From Bacteroidetes bacterium GWA2_40_15 (lineage in GTDB: Bacteria; Bacteroidota; Bacteroidia; Bacteroidales; VadinHA17): a stretch of 35,351 nt of DNA. A program made the translations under genes and the position numbers. Shown in pieces: positions 9,622-17,087 of this stretch; position 1 is the first letter of the stretch; every line of letters begins with the position of its first letter. A model generated the notes under the pieces. That model was not told the origin of the DNA, made no database searches, and saw only the letters and a program-made list of their open reading frames with translations. Location of the stretch: the NCBI GenBank assembly GCA_001768195.1, contig MENI01000007.1, positions 1 to 35,351 on the forward strand, given 5' to 3'.

Positions 9622-9656
9622 TAAAAGACAAAAGACAAAAGATAAAAGATAAAAGT
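9622..9656. repeat. Second short tandem repeat, 7-bp unit (YAAAAGA), five units
   Basis: Five 7-mers of the form T/C-AAAAGA (the last ends in T) follow the GC-rich array after 12 bases. Same period but unrelated sequence, so two different arrays sit side by side in one spacer. Confidence 0.85.
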
Positions 9657-9690
9657 TAGGAGACATAAGAATTAAGATAAAAGCCAGGTA

Positions 9691-9725
9691 AGGAGGTTCC
9701 CCTCCCTGGAGGGGCCAGGGGTGGG
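9691..9725. repeat. REP-like GC-rich palindromic element
   Basis: The segment contains CCCCTCC-CT-GGAGGGG, a perfect 7-bp stem at 9699-9714, followed by GGCCAGGGGTGGG. It is much more GC-rich than its surroundings and resembles dispersed intergenic CCCCTCC..GGAGGGG elements I recall from Bacteroidota genomes. There is no T-tract, so it is not a typical terminator. Copy number cannot be judged from one window. Confidence 0.6.
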
Positions 9726-9758
9726 TTAAATGTTAGTAAATATTATAAATATACAATT

Positions 9759-10442
9759 ATGAAAACAAGAACAATCCAATTTATTGCAATATCTACTGTT
9801 ATTTTATTAACAGCAACCATTAATGTTTCATCACAGTCAAAAGCGAAAAAAGGAAAGGACAAAAAAGCTGAAAAGAGTGAAACTGTCCATCTATTTAATG
9901 GTAAAGATCTGTCAAACTGGACATTCTTCCTTAAAGATCAGTCGGTTGATCCTTCAACTGTCTTTACTGTGAAAGAAGGTGTTATTCATATAACGGGCGA
10001 TCCGTTCGGATATATGCGCACAAAAGAGAAATACTCTGATTACAAGCTTCATGTTGAATGGCGCTGGCCAACAGAGGCTACCAACAGCGGGGTATTTGTC
10101 CATGGCCAGGAGCCTGATGCAATCTGGCTTAAATGCATTGAATGTCAGCTTATGGCCGGCAATGCCGGTGATTTTGTCTGCATGAACGGGGCTGATATGA
10201 ATGAGCGTCCTGATAAGTCAAAAGCAGTTGTTAAGAAACTTGCAGAGTCTTCCGAAAAACCTGTTGGAGAATGGAATATCATGGAGATTACCTGCAAAGC
10301 AAATACAATTGAGGTTTCTGTAAACGGGGTACGTCAGAATAAAGGTACAAGCGTTAATATAACAAGCGGTTCCATTTGTCTCCAGAGCGAAGGAAAAGAC
10401 ATCCAGTTCAGGAATGTATATCTCACAAAACTGAAGAAGTAA
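9759..10442 (+). CDS. DUF1080 (3-keto-disaccharide hydrolase family) secreted protein
   Basis: 227 residues with a signal peptide (ends near VSSQS, residue ~27), then a lysine-rich linker (KAKKGKDKKAEK) and one DUF1080 domain. The domain begins with LFNGKDLSNW and continues with YMRTKEKYSDYKLHVEWRWP, SGVFVHG, ECQLMAGNAGDF and ends IQFRNVYLTKL. DUF1080 is a concanavalin-like beta-sandwich; some members hydrolyse 3-keto-glycosides, others are of unknown role. The length is that of a single-domain member. There is no sugar-use operon around it. It is flanked on both sides by intergenic repeats, which may mark a locally mobile or rearranged segment. Confidence 0.92.
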   Translation: MKTRTIQFIAISTVILLTATINVSSQSKAKKGKDKKAEKSETVHLFNGKDLSNWTFFLKDQSVDPSTVFTVKEGVIHITGDPFGYMRTKEKYSDYKLHVEWRWPTEATNSGVFVHGQEPDAIWLKCIECQLMAGNAGDFVCMNGADMNERPDKSKAVVKKLAESSEKPVGEWNIMEITCKANTIEVSVNGVRQNKGTSVNITSGSICLQSEGKDIQFRNVYLTKLKK

Positions 10443-10465
10443 ACGGTTCTATATATAATTAAATA

Positions 10466-10473
10466 TAGCTTTG
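10466..10473 (+). promoter_or_regulatory. mtaB: Possible -7 promoter box for the mtaB operon
   Basis: TAGCTTTG matches TAnnTTTG exactly, 59 nt before the chosen mtaB start. It overlaps the first unit of the 8-bp repeat array, so the CTTTG part could belong to the repeat instead. No clear -33 element. Confidence 0.35.
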
Positions 10474-10510
10474 TGCCATTGTGCCGTTGCGCCGTTGTGC
10501 CGATGCGCCA
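10471..10510. repeat. Short tandem repeat, 8-bp unit (TTGTGCCG-like), five units
   Basis: Five 8-mers follow one another: TTGTGCCA, TTGTGCCG, TTGCGCCG, TTGTGCCG, ATGCGCCA. It lies in the DUF1080-mtaB spacer. Two in-frame ATGs (10473 read as TTG-type start, and 10503) fall inside it and would add repeat-encoded residues to MtaB. Confidence 0.85.
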
Positions 10511-10532
10511 ATTAGCCTTTGCACCGGATAAC

Positions 10533-11837
10533 ATGAGTAATATCAGAAAGAAAGTAGCATTTCATACGTTAGGTTGTAAATTGAACTTTGCCGAGACTTC
10601 CACAATATCCAGATCATTCCCCGGTGATATCTACGAAAGAGTTCCTGCAAATACTAAAGCTGATATTTATGTAATCAATACATGTTCAGTAACTGATATT
10701 GCCGACAAAAAATGCAGACAGGCAATAAAAAAATTCATCAATCTTTCGCCTGATGCATTCATTGCCGTTGTCGGCTGCTACGCCCAGCTCAAACCACAGG
10801 AGATCTCTTCAATTCCAGGAGTTGACTTGGTACTAGGGATGAATGAAAAATTCGATATTGCTGCTTACATATCAGATACTGTCAAGAAACCTGCTGCCGA
10901 AGTACACTCATGCAATATCTCTGATTCTGATACTTTTAATCCATCTTTTTCCATTGGCGACAGAACCCGTTCCTTCCTGAAAGTACAGGATGGGTGTGAC
11001 TACGGTTGTGCATATTGCACAATACCCATGGCCAGGGGCAGCAGCAGGAACCCACAGATAAGGGAAATCCTTGATGAGGCGGAACGGATTGCCGTATCAG
11101 GGGTTAAGGAGATTGTACTTACAGGTGTTAATATCGGCGACTTCGGAAAATCTACAGGAGACTCTTTTATATCCCTTCTGAAGGAACTGGTGAACATTGA
11201 CGGTATTGAACGATACAGAATATCATCAATAGAGCCAAACCTTCTGACTGATGAAATAATCAAACTGACTGTAAAAAGTAACAAGATACTTCCTCACTTT
11301 CATATTCCGCTCCAAAGCGGATCAGACAAGATACTGGGATTAATGCGAAGAAGATATAAGCGTGATCTTTTCGTATCGCGAGTAGAAAGAATCAGGGAAA
11401 TGCTGCCCTATGCCGGAATTGGTGCAGATATAATCGTTGGCTTCCCCGGAGAAACAGATAATGATTTCACCGACACATATGTGTTTCTTGAAAGACTGCC
11501 TCTGTCCTACCTCCACGTATTCACTTTCTCCGAAAGGCCCCTGACAGTTGCTGAGTCTTTGCCAGGGAAAGTTATGCACGGTGATAAAGAGAGAAGGAGC
11601 AAAATACTGACAGAACTGTCTGCCGGCAAGCATGATGAGTTTAAAAGACTTAACAGAGGTCAGATAACGGAAGTCCTTTTTGAAAGAACAAGGAGTGATG
11701 GATTTATAACCGGTTTCTCCTCCAACTATATACGGGTTGAATATCCATGGCAGGCAAAACTTGCAGGCACAATAAGAAAAGTAAAACTGAAGAATATAAC
11801 AAACAGTGGCAGAATGTCTGCGGAATTAATTGACTGA
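10533..11837 (+). CDS. mtaB: tRNA (t6A37) C2-methylthiotransferase MtaB
   Basis: 434 residues from the ATG at 10533. Upstream in-frame starts lie in repeat DNA and lengthen the protein without conserved sequence. The methylthiotransferase architecture is complete: an N-terminal UPF0004 domain with C15 (GCKLNFAE), C51 (NTCSV) and the GCYAQ cysteine for the second Fe-S cluster; the radical SAM motif CDYGCAYC at 155-162 (CxxxCxxC); and a C-terminal TRAM-like region. It adds a methylthio group to t6A at position 37 of tRNAs reading ANN codons. It heads a tight operon with the inositol-monophosphatase family gene 3 bases downstream. Confidence 0.95.
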   Translation: MSNIRKKVAFHTLGCKLNFAETSTISRSFPGDIYERVPANTKADIYVINTCSVTDIADKKCRQAIKKFINLSPDAFIAVVGCYAQLKPQEISSIPGVDLVLGMNEKFDIAAYISDTVKKPAAEVHSCNISDSDTFNPSFSIGDRTRSFLKVQDGCDYGCAYCTIPMARGSSRNPQIREILDEAERIAVSGVKEIVLTGVNIGDFGKSTGDSFISLLKELVNIDGIERYRISSIEPNLLTDEIIKLTVKSNKILPHFHIPLQSGSDKILGLMRRRYKRDLFVSRVERIREMLPYAGIGADIIVGFPGETDNDFTDTYVFLERLPLSYLHVFTFSERPLTVAESLPGKVMHGDKERRSKILTELSAGKHDEFKRLNRGQITEVLFERTRSDGFITGFSSNYIRVEYPWQAKLAGTIRKVKLKNITNSGRMSAELID

Positions 11838-11840
11838 ATT

Positions 11841-12644
11841 ATGACTGAACTAAAAAGGCTTATTAAAGAAGTTGAAAAAATTGCGGCTGAAACAGCTGAA
11901 TTCATTTCCGGTGAAGCAGCCGGGTTCGATATCAGCCGGACAGAAAGCAAAGGGCTTAATGACTTCGTCAGCTATGTCGACAAAGGATCGGAAAAAATGC
12001 TGGTGGAAAAACTCTCAGTCATTCTTCCTGAAGCAGGATTTAAAACCGAGGAAGGTACCTCATTAAAATCAGGAGCCAGATATTGCTGGGTAATAGACCC
12101 GCTTGACGGAACTACTAATTTCCTCCATGGGCTGAAGCTTTATGCCATAAGTATCGGCCTGCTCGAGGACAATGAGCCTGTTGCTGGTGTGATACACGTG
12201 GTAGGTGGCAATGAAGTATATACAGCATGGAAGGGCGGAGGAGCATGGCTGAACGGAAAAAGAATTCATGTGTCGGATGCAAAAAAGCTATCTGATAGTT
12301 TAATAGCAACCGGTTTGCCATACAGTGATTTCAGAAGGCTTGATGCTTATATGAATCTTCTGTCATGGCTGTGCAGGAACACTCAGGGGATCAGAAGAAT
12401 GGGATCAGCTGCTATTGATATTGCATATGTGGCATGCGGAAGGTTTGAAGTATTTTATGAATATGGCCTTCACCCGTGGGATATTGCAGCAGGAGTAATT
12501 ATTCTTAGAGAAGCAGGTGGAAATATAAGCGACTTCTCAGGAGGTGAGAGAAACCTTAACGGAGATGAAATAGTTGCTGCAAACAGAAATGTCTACCCTG
12601 AGATTCTGGAAACTGTAAGTAAATTTATGAATAAATCGTTTTAA
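11841..12644 (+). CDS. Inositol monophosphatase family protein
   Basis: 267 residues. It carries the family metal-site motifs: KTEEG (catalytic Glu), WVIDPLDGTTNFLHG and HPWDIAAGVIILREAGG, plus the RRMGSAAIDIAYVACG segment. It is a magnesium-dependent phosphatase for inositol phosphate or a related sugar phosphate or bisphosphonucleotide; the exact substrate is not clear from sequence (SuhB- and CysQ-type members share these motifs). It begins 3 bases after mtaB and ends 1 base before the acyltransferase gene, so co-transcription is very likely. The context with lipid and glycan enzymes would fit an inositol- or sugar-phosphate substrate, which is inference. Confidence 0.94.
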   Translation: MTELKRLIKEVEKIAAETAEFISGEAAGFDISRTESKGLNDFVSYVDKGSEKMLVEKLSVILPEAGFKTEEGTSLKSGARYCWVIDPLDGTTNFLHGLKLYAISIGLLEDNEPVAGVIHVVGGNEVYTAWKGGGAWLNGKRIHVSDAKKLSDSLIATGLPYSDFRRLDAYMNLLSWLCRNTQGIRRMGSAAIDIAYVACGRFEVFYEYGLHPWDIAAGVIILREAGGNISDFSGGERNLNGDEIVAANRNVYPEILETVSKFMNKSF

Positions 12645-12645
12645 A

Positions 12646-13530
12646 ATGGGAGCAATAGGATACTACCTTTTTTATGCTGTTAACTGGACTATAACTTTAC
12701 TCCCTCTGAGCGTGCTTTATCTTTTTTCTGATTTTATCTTCATTATCACATATTATTTTCCCGGTTACAGAAAGAAAGTTGTCAAAACAAATTTAAAAAA
12801 TTCATTCCCTGAGAAATCTGAAGCAGAACTCAGGCAGATCGAGAGGAACTTCTATAAACATTTTGCTGATCTTATGGTTGAGATCCTTAAACTCAGGAAC
12901 ATGTCAGATGCCTCACAATTAAAACGGTATACATTCTCCAATACTGAAATATTTGATAAACTGAGGTCTGAAAAAAGGGATGTTATCGGAGTACTCGGAC
13001 ATTATAATAACTGGGAATGGCCAACACTCCTGGGCCAGAAGATTAAATACCTTTCTATTGTAATTTACAAGCCGCTGAAAAATAAATACTTCAATAGGTT
13101 TATGAATGATCAGCGAACTAAAGACGGTCTCAAAATTGCCCCTACTTCAATGATTATCAGGGATATTATCAACTACAGAAAACAAAAAATAAACACATTC
13201 AGCGTATTTATTGCTGATCAGACTCCCCCTGGCAACGAATTAAACCACTGGACAACATTCCTGAATCAGGATACAGCCTTTTATACAGGTGCAGGAAAGA
13301 TAGCCGCTAAATACGATATGGCGGTTGTTTTTCTTAACATCCAGAAGAAAAAAAGAGGATACTATAACATGGATTTCGAGTTGCTCTTCGATCATACTAC
13401 AGGTATTGAAGAGAAAGTAATTATTGAAAAATACGTAAGACGGCTTGATGAGCAAATAAGAGAAAAACCTGAATACTGGCTCTGGAGCCACAGAAGGTGG
13501 AAACATAAACGACCTTTGCCGGATGCTTAA
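12646..13530 (+). CDS. LpxL/HtrB-family lysophospholipid (lipid A) acyltransferase
   Basis: 294 residues with an N-terminal membrane segment (about 5-40) and the HtrB-type region after it. The catalytic HX4E motif is seen as HYNNWEW near residue 123. IADQTPPG and the C-terminal WLWSHRRWKHKRP are classic for this family. In Bacteroidota such enzymes add a late acyl chain to lipid A or make other acylated envelope lipids at the inner membrane. Its 3' end overlaps the glycosyltransferase gene by 8 bases, a sign of translational coupling. Confidence 0.94.
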   Translation: MGAIGYYLFYAVNWTITLLPLSVLYLFSDFIFIITYYFPGYRKKVVKTNLKNSFPEKSEAELRQIERNFYKHFADLMVEILKLRNMSDASQLKRYTFSNTEIFDKLRSEKRDVIGVLGHYNNWEWPTLLGQKIKYLSIVIYKPLKNKYFNRFMNDQRTKDGLKIAPTSMIIRDIINYRKQKINTFSVFIADQTPPGNELNHWTTFLNQDTAFYTGAGKIAAKYDMAVVFLNIQKKKRGYYNMDFELLFDHTTGIEEKVIIEKYVRRLDEQIREKPEYWLWSHRRWKHKRPLPDA

Positions 13531-14554
13531 AACTGCAATAGTAATCCTTAACTGGAACGGACTTGACTTTCTCAAGAAGTTCCTTGGAACAGTCATAAAA
13601 TACTCGGCAGGTTTCGATACTGCTGTTTATGTTGCAGACAATGGGTCAACCGATGGTTCGGTTGAGTGGGTGGTCCGGAGCTTCAGTAGTGTGAAAATAA
13701 TAACACTGGGCTCCAACCATGGTTTTGCCGGTGGTTATAATAAGGCTCTGGAACAGATCGATTCTACCTATTTCCTGCTGCTTAACTCAGATATTGAAGT
13801 TACTGATGGCTGGCTTCATCCGCTTGTAAGCTTCATGGATATGAATCCCAACGTTGCATCCTGTCAGCCCAAGATTCGCTCCTATGACCGCAAGGGTCAT
13901 TTTGAGCATGCCGGGGCAGCCGGCTGCTACATCGACAAATATGGATATCCCTTTTGCCGGGGAAGAATCTTCCATGAAATTGAAAAAGACAATGGACAGT
14001 ACGATACCCCTGTGGATGTTTTCTGGTCAAGCGGTGCCTGTATGATAGTACGGGCTGATGCCTGGAAAAAAGCCGGGGGTTTCGATGCTTCTTTCTTTGC
14101 CCATATGGAAGAGATAGATCTATGCTGGAGATTCAGCAAGGCTGGCTACCGTGTATGTTATGTTCCTGAATCGGTGATTTATCATGTTGGTGGAGGTTCA
14201 CTCCCTTACTCATCGCCGTTCAAGACATACCTTAATTTCAGGAATAGTCTCTATCTCCTTTATAAAAACCTCCCTGACAATAAACTGCAAAGTGTACTCT
14301 TTTTCAGGAAACTGCTGGATGGGTTAGCAGCATTCAGCTTTCTTGCTAAAGGTGATTTTGTAAACTTCTGGTCGGTGCTGAAAGCTCATATCGACTATTA
14401 CAGGAATAAGAAAGAATTAAGGGCAAAGAGAAAGCTGGTAATGCAATATGAGGGAAATCATACACCTTCATGTGTACTGAACAAAAGCATAGTTTTTGAG
14501 TTTTATGGTAAAGGGCGGAAAACATTTGACCGTCTGAAAATGGATAACAATTAA
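13523..14554 (+). CDS. Glycosyltransferase family 2 protein
   Basis: 343 residues. It starts with the GT-A signature TAIVILNWNGLDFL, then VADNGSTDGS, LGSNHGFAGGYNKAL and LLLNSDIEV (DxD-type metal/nucleotide site near residue 94), then WSSGACMIVRADAW, GGFDASFFAHMEEIDLCWR and HVGGGS. These are typical of rhamnosyl- or other sugar transferases acting on envelope glycans. There is no multi-helix membrane domain; it is likely membrane-associated in the cytoplasm. It overlaps the acyltransferase by 8 bases and is followed 2 bases later by the metallophosphoesterase. The donor sugar and acceptor are unknown. Confidence 0.94.
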   Translation: MLKTAIVILNWNGLDFLKKFLGTVIKYSAGFDTAVYVADNGSTDGSVEWVVRSFSSVKIITLGSNHGFAGGYNKALEQIDSTYFLLLNSDIEVTDGWLHPLVSFMDMNPNVASCQPKIRSYDRKGHFEHAGAAGCYIDKYGYPFCRGRIFHEIEKDNGQYDTPVDVFWSSGACMIVRADAWKKAGGFDASFFAHMEEIDLCWRFSKAGYRVCYVPESVIYHVGGGSLPYSSPFKTYLNFRNSLYLLYKNLPDNKLQSVLFFRKLLDGLAAFSFLAKGDFVNFWSVLKAHIDYYRNKKELRAKRKLVMQYEGNHTPSCVLNKSIVFEFYGKGRKTFDRLKMDNN

Positions 14555-14556
14555 TA

Positions 14557-15723
14557 ATGAAACGATACAAAATGGCTGTTTTTTTTATAAGTGTACTTAC
14601 AATATATACATTAATAAACCTTTACCTCTACTTTAAAGGTCTTAATGCCATTCCTGCCCTCCAGACACACAAGCTTCTTTATGCGATTTCATTTCTCCTC
14701 TTTGCAGCAGTTTTCATAATTGCCAAGATTATAGAAGCGCAACATTCTTCACTGATCACCGATGTGCTGAATATTTTTGGTGGATTCTGGCTAGCATTTA
14801 TGCTTTACGGATTCCTCTTTTTTATCCTATCTGATATTGCCCTTCTGATTCTTAAGGTCACTGGTACTTTAAGCAGTGACACTATTCCTCTATTCAGAAA
14901 ATGGTCGTTCATTCTTACAGCAGGCCTCTCATTCATTCTGATAACCGGAGGTTTCATAAATGCTCTTATACCTGTGGTAAAAGAATACAATATCACAATT
15001 AACAAGCCTGCCGGCGGAAAAAAGTCGATGAGAATAGCAGCTGTATCCGACATACATCTTGGAAGCATCATCCGTAAAAGAAGCATAAAGAAATTAAGTT
15101 CCATTTTGAAAGAGATTAACCCTGACATGGTCCTGCTGCTCGGGGATATAATCGACGGTGAGATAGGTCCGGTTTTAAGAGGCGACTTGCTTCAATACTT
15201 CACATGTCCCAAATGTAATGAAGGTCTTTATGCAATTACCGGCAACCACGAATATATCGGAGGTGTAAACAGGACAATTCCGTATATTGAGAGCAAAGGT
15301 ATTCGTGTATTAAAGGATGAGATAGTCACGCTTGAGGGAGGCATTCAGCTGGTCGGAAGAATTGACAGGGATGCTTCGCGTTTCTCAGGAAAAGGGCCTC
15401 TGCCTCTGAACGAATTAATGAAAAAAGCTGACACCTCAAAACCTGTCATTCTTCTTGACCATCAGCCTTTCCATATCGATGAGTCTGTAAATAGCGGAGT
15501 TGACCTGCAGCTTTCGGGTCACACACACAATGGTCAGATGTGGCCACTTAATTATATTACAAAGATGATTTATGATGTAAGTTACGGATATCTGAAAAAA
15601 AGCAATACTCACATCATTGTTTCATCAGGATACGGACTATGGGGTCCAAGAGTAAGATCAGGGAGCAGATCTGAAGTTTTGCTGATAAATATTAAGTTTG
15701 ATGGAGTTACTGGGAAAGAATAA
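14557..15723 (+). CDS. Membrane-anchored metallophosphoesterase (YkuE/YaeI-like)
   Basis: 388 residues: about four N-terminal membrane segments (residues ~5-150), then a calcineurin-like phosphoesterase with AAVSDIHLGS, LLGDIIDGE, ITGNHEYIGG, LLDHQPFH and LSGHTHNGQMWP. It most resembles YkuE/LpxH-like membrane phosphoesterases that act on phosphorylated lipids or other envelope substrates, though the substrate cannot be assigned. Odd detail: a CPKC pair (C217, C220) sits about nine residues before the GNHE metal motif, where relatives I recall lack cysteines. It is the last gene of the mtaB operon and converges on murF with a 7-base gap. Confidence 0.92.
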   Translation: MKRYKMAVFFISVLTIYTLINLYLYFKGLNAIPALQTHKLLYAISFLLFAAVFIIAKIIEAQHSSLITDVLNIFGGFWLAFMLYGFLFFILSDIALLILKVTGTLSSDTIPLFRKWSFILTAGLSFILITGGFINALIPVVKEYNITINKPAGGKKSMRIAAVSDIHLGSIIRKRSIKKLSSILKEINPDMVLLLGDIIDGEIGPVLRGDLLQYFTCPKCNEGLYAITGNHEYIGGVNRTIPYIESKGIRVLKDEIVTLEGGIQLVGRIDRDASRFSGKGPLPLNELMKKADTSKPVILLDHQPFHIDESVNSGVDLQLSGHTHNGQMWPLNYITKMIYDVSYGYLKKSNTHIIVSSGYGLWGPRVRSGSRSEVLLINIKFDGVTGKE

Positions 15724-15730
15724 TATTCAT

Positions 15731-17023
15731 TCAAAGCAGATCATAAATCTTCTCAAGTCCCATTCCACGCGATCCTTTAATAAATATTGTAAATCCTTTT
15801 ATGGTTTTCTTCTTAAGATAATCCCTTAGTTTATCTGTATTATCAAATGACTGATAACCATACACATCTGATATCTTTTTAAAGACTGGTCCTACAAGGT
15901 AAACCAGGTCAGGTTTGATCGATTTTAACTCCTGCAGAACCTTATTATGCTCAGATTCAGTCTTATCACCAAGCTCGAGCATATCTCCAAGAATAATTAC
16001 CTTTTGTCCCGATATGATTTCAGAAAAGGACTGAATAGCTGTAACCATACTTGAAGGATTTGCATTATATGAGTCGCAGATAAGCGTATTTTTTTTGGTA
16101 GCTATAACCTGAGATCTGTTATTTTCAGGATGGTATTCCCCTATCGCTGCCACGATGTCATCCATCGGAACATCAAAGAACAAACCGGTTGCAATGGCAG
16201 CTTTTACATTTTCGTAATTATAGCTGCCAAACAGGTTTGTTTTTACTTCATATGATTTATGCTGATAGGTAACTCTTAGGTTAAGTAAGAGATCTGTTTC
16301 CTGAATACCGACCAGTAACTCTATCCCTGTAGGATCACTGAAAGGCACTGCCCTGTTAACCATTTTAAAAATCTTTTCCGCGATAAGGGGATCTTTATCG
16401 TTATAAAAGGCTATTCCATTTACTTTACGAAGGTGTTCAAAAAGCTCCGTCTTCGCTTTTACTACCCCATCGTACGAACCAAAACCCTCAATATGAGCAG
16501 TTCCAATGTTTGTTATAATCCCATAATCAGGTTTTGCGATAAGGCACAATGACCTTATTTCGCCAACATGACTGGCGCCCATCTCAATTACCATCATTTC
16601 TGTATCCTCAGGTGCCGATAGGATTGTAAGGGGCACGCCAATGTGATTATTAAGATTGCCTTTTGTATAATGCACTCTCTTTTTCTTCGACAGTATAGCA
16701 GCTATCAGCTCCTTGGTTGTTGTCTTTCCGTTTGTTCCGGTAATAGCCAGAACCGGAACAGCAAGCTCTTTCCGGTGATGAGAAGCAAGGGCCTGGAGTT
16801 CGAACAGGCAATCGTCAACCAGAATTGTATTTTCAGTTTCAAACAGGGGATCATCAATTACGGCACACAGAGCTCCATTTTTAAGAGTCTCTGCAGCATA
16901 TTTATTACCATTGTACTTTTCTCCCCACAGGGCAAAAAAGATCTCTCCGGATCTGATTGTTCTTGAATCAGTATTGATACCTGCTGATTTTCTGAACAGG
17001 TCGTAAATCTGATCTGTCTTCAT
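15731..17023 (-). CDS. murF: UDP-N-acetylmuramoyl-tripeptide--D-alanyl-D-alanine ligase
   Basis: 430 residues. The Mur ligase layout is complete: an N-terminal substrate domain (NTDSRTIRSGEIFFAL), the ATP-binding P-loop ITGTNGKTTTKE near residue 94, GNLNNHIGVPLT, the EMGASHVGEI central motif, TNIGTAHIEGFGS, and the C-terminal DSYNANPSSM motif. It adds D-Ala-D-Ala to the peptidoglycan precursor in the cytoplasm. It stands downstream of gldJ on the same strand, but a strong hairpin terminator lies in the 64-base spacer, 8 to 40 bases before its start. No other mur genes of the dcw cluster are near. Confidence 0.96.
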   Translation of the reverse strand: MKTDQIYDLFRKSAGINTDSRTIRSGEIFFALWGEKYNGNKYAAETLKNGALCAVIDDPLFETENTILVDDCLFELQALASHHRKELAVPVLAITGTNGKTTTKELIAAILSKKKRVHYTKGNLNNHIGVPLTILSAPEDTEMMVIEMGASHVGEIRSLCLIAKPDYGIITNIGTAHIEGFGSYDGVVKAKTELFEHLRKVNGIAFYNDKDPLIAEKIFKMVNRAVPFSDPTGIELLVGIQETDLLLNLRVTYQHKSYEVKTNLFGSYNYENVKAAIATGLFFDVPMDDIVAAIGEYHPENNRSQVIATKKNTLICDSYNANPSSMVTAIQSFSEIISGQKVIILGDMLELGDKTESEHNKVLQELKSIKPDLVYLVGPVFKKISDVYGYQSFDNTDKLRDYLKKKTIKGFTIFIKGSRGMGLEKIYDLL

Positions 17024-17030
17024 ATTTTTG

Positions 17031-17064
17031 AAAAAAATGCCTCATTATGAAATCATAATGAGGC
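17031..17064 (-). terminator. Intrinsic terminator between gldJ and murF
   Basis: GCCTCATTATG (17039-17049) pairs perfectly with CATAATGAGGC (17054-17064), 11 bp with a 4-nt loop (12 bp if the loop-closing A-T is counted). On the minus strand the stem is followed by ATTTTTTTC, the expected U-tract. It lies 23 bases after the gldJ stop and ends about 8 bases before the murF start. Confidence 0.85.
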
Positions 17065-17087
17065 CTTTATGTAAAAAGAACTTAATT

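Noticed and set aside
9575-9656. CRISPR array
   Set aside because: Repeat units are 7 bp with no spacers and no cas genes nearby; these are simple tandem repeats.
10473-10532. Longer MtaB start that includes about 20 extra residues
   Set aside because: The extra codons lie in the 8-bp tandem repeat and encode no conserved sequence; the ATG at 10533 places the first conserved cysteine at the usual distance.
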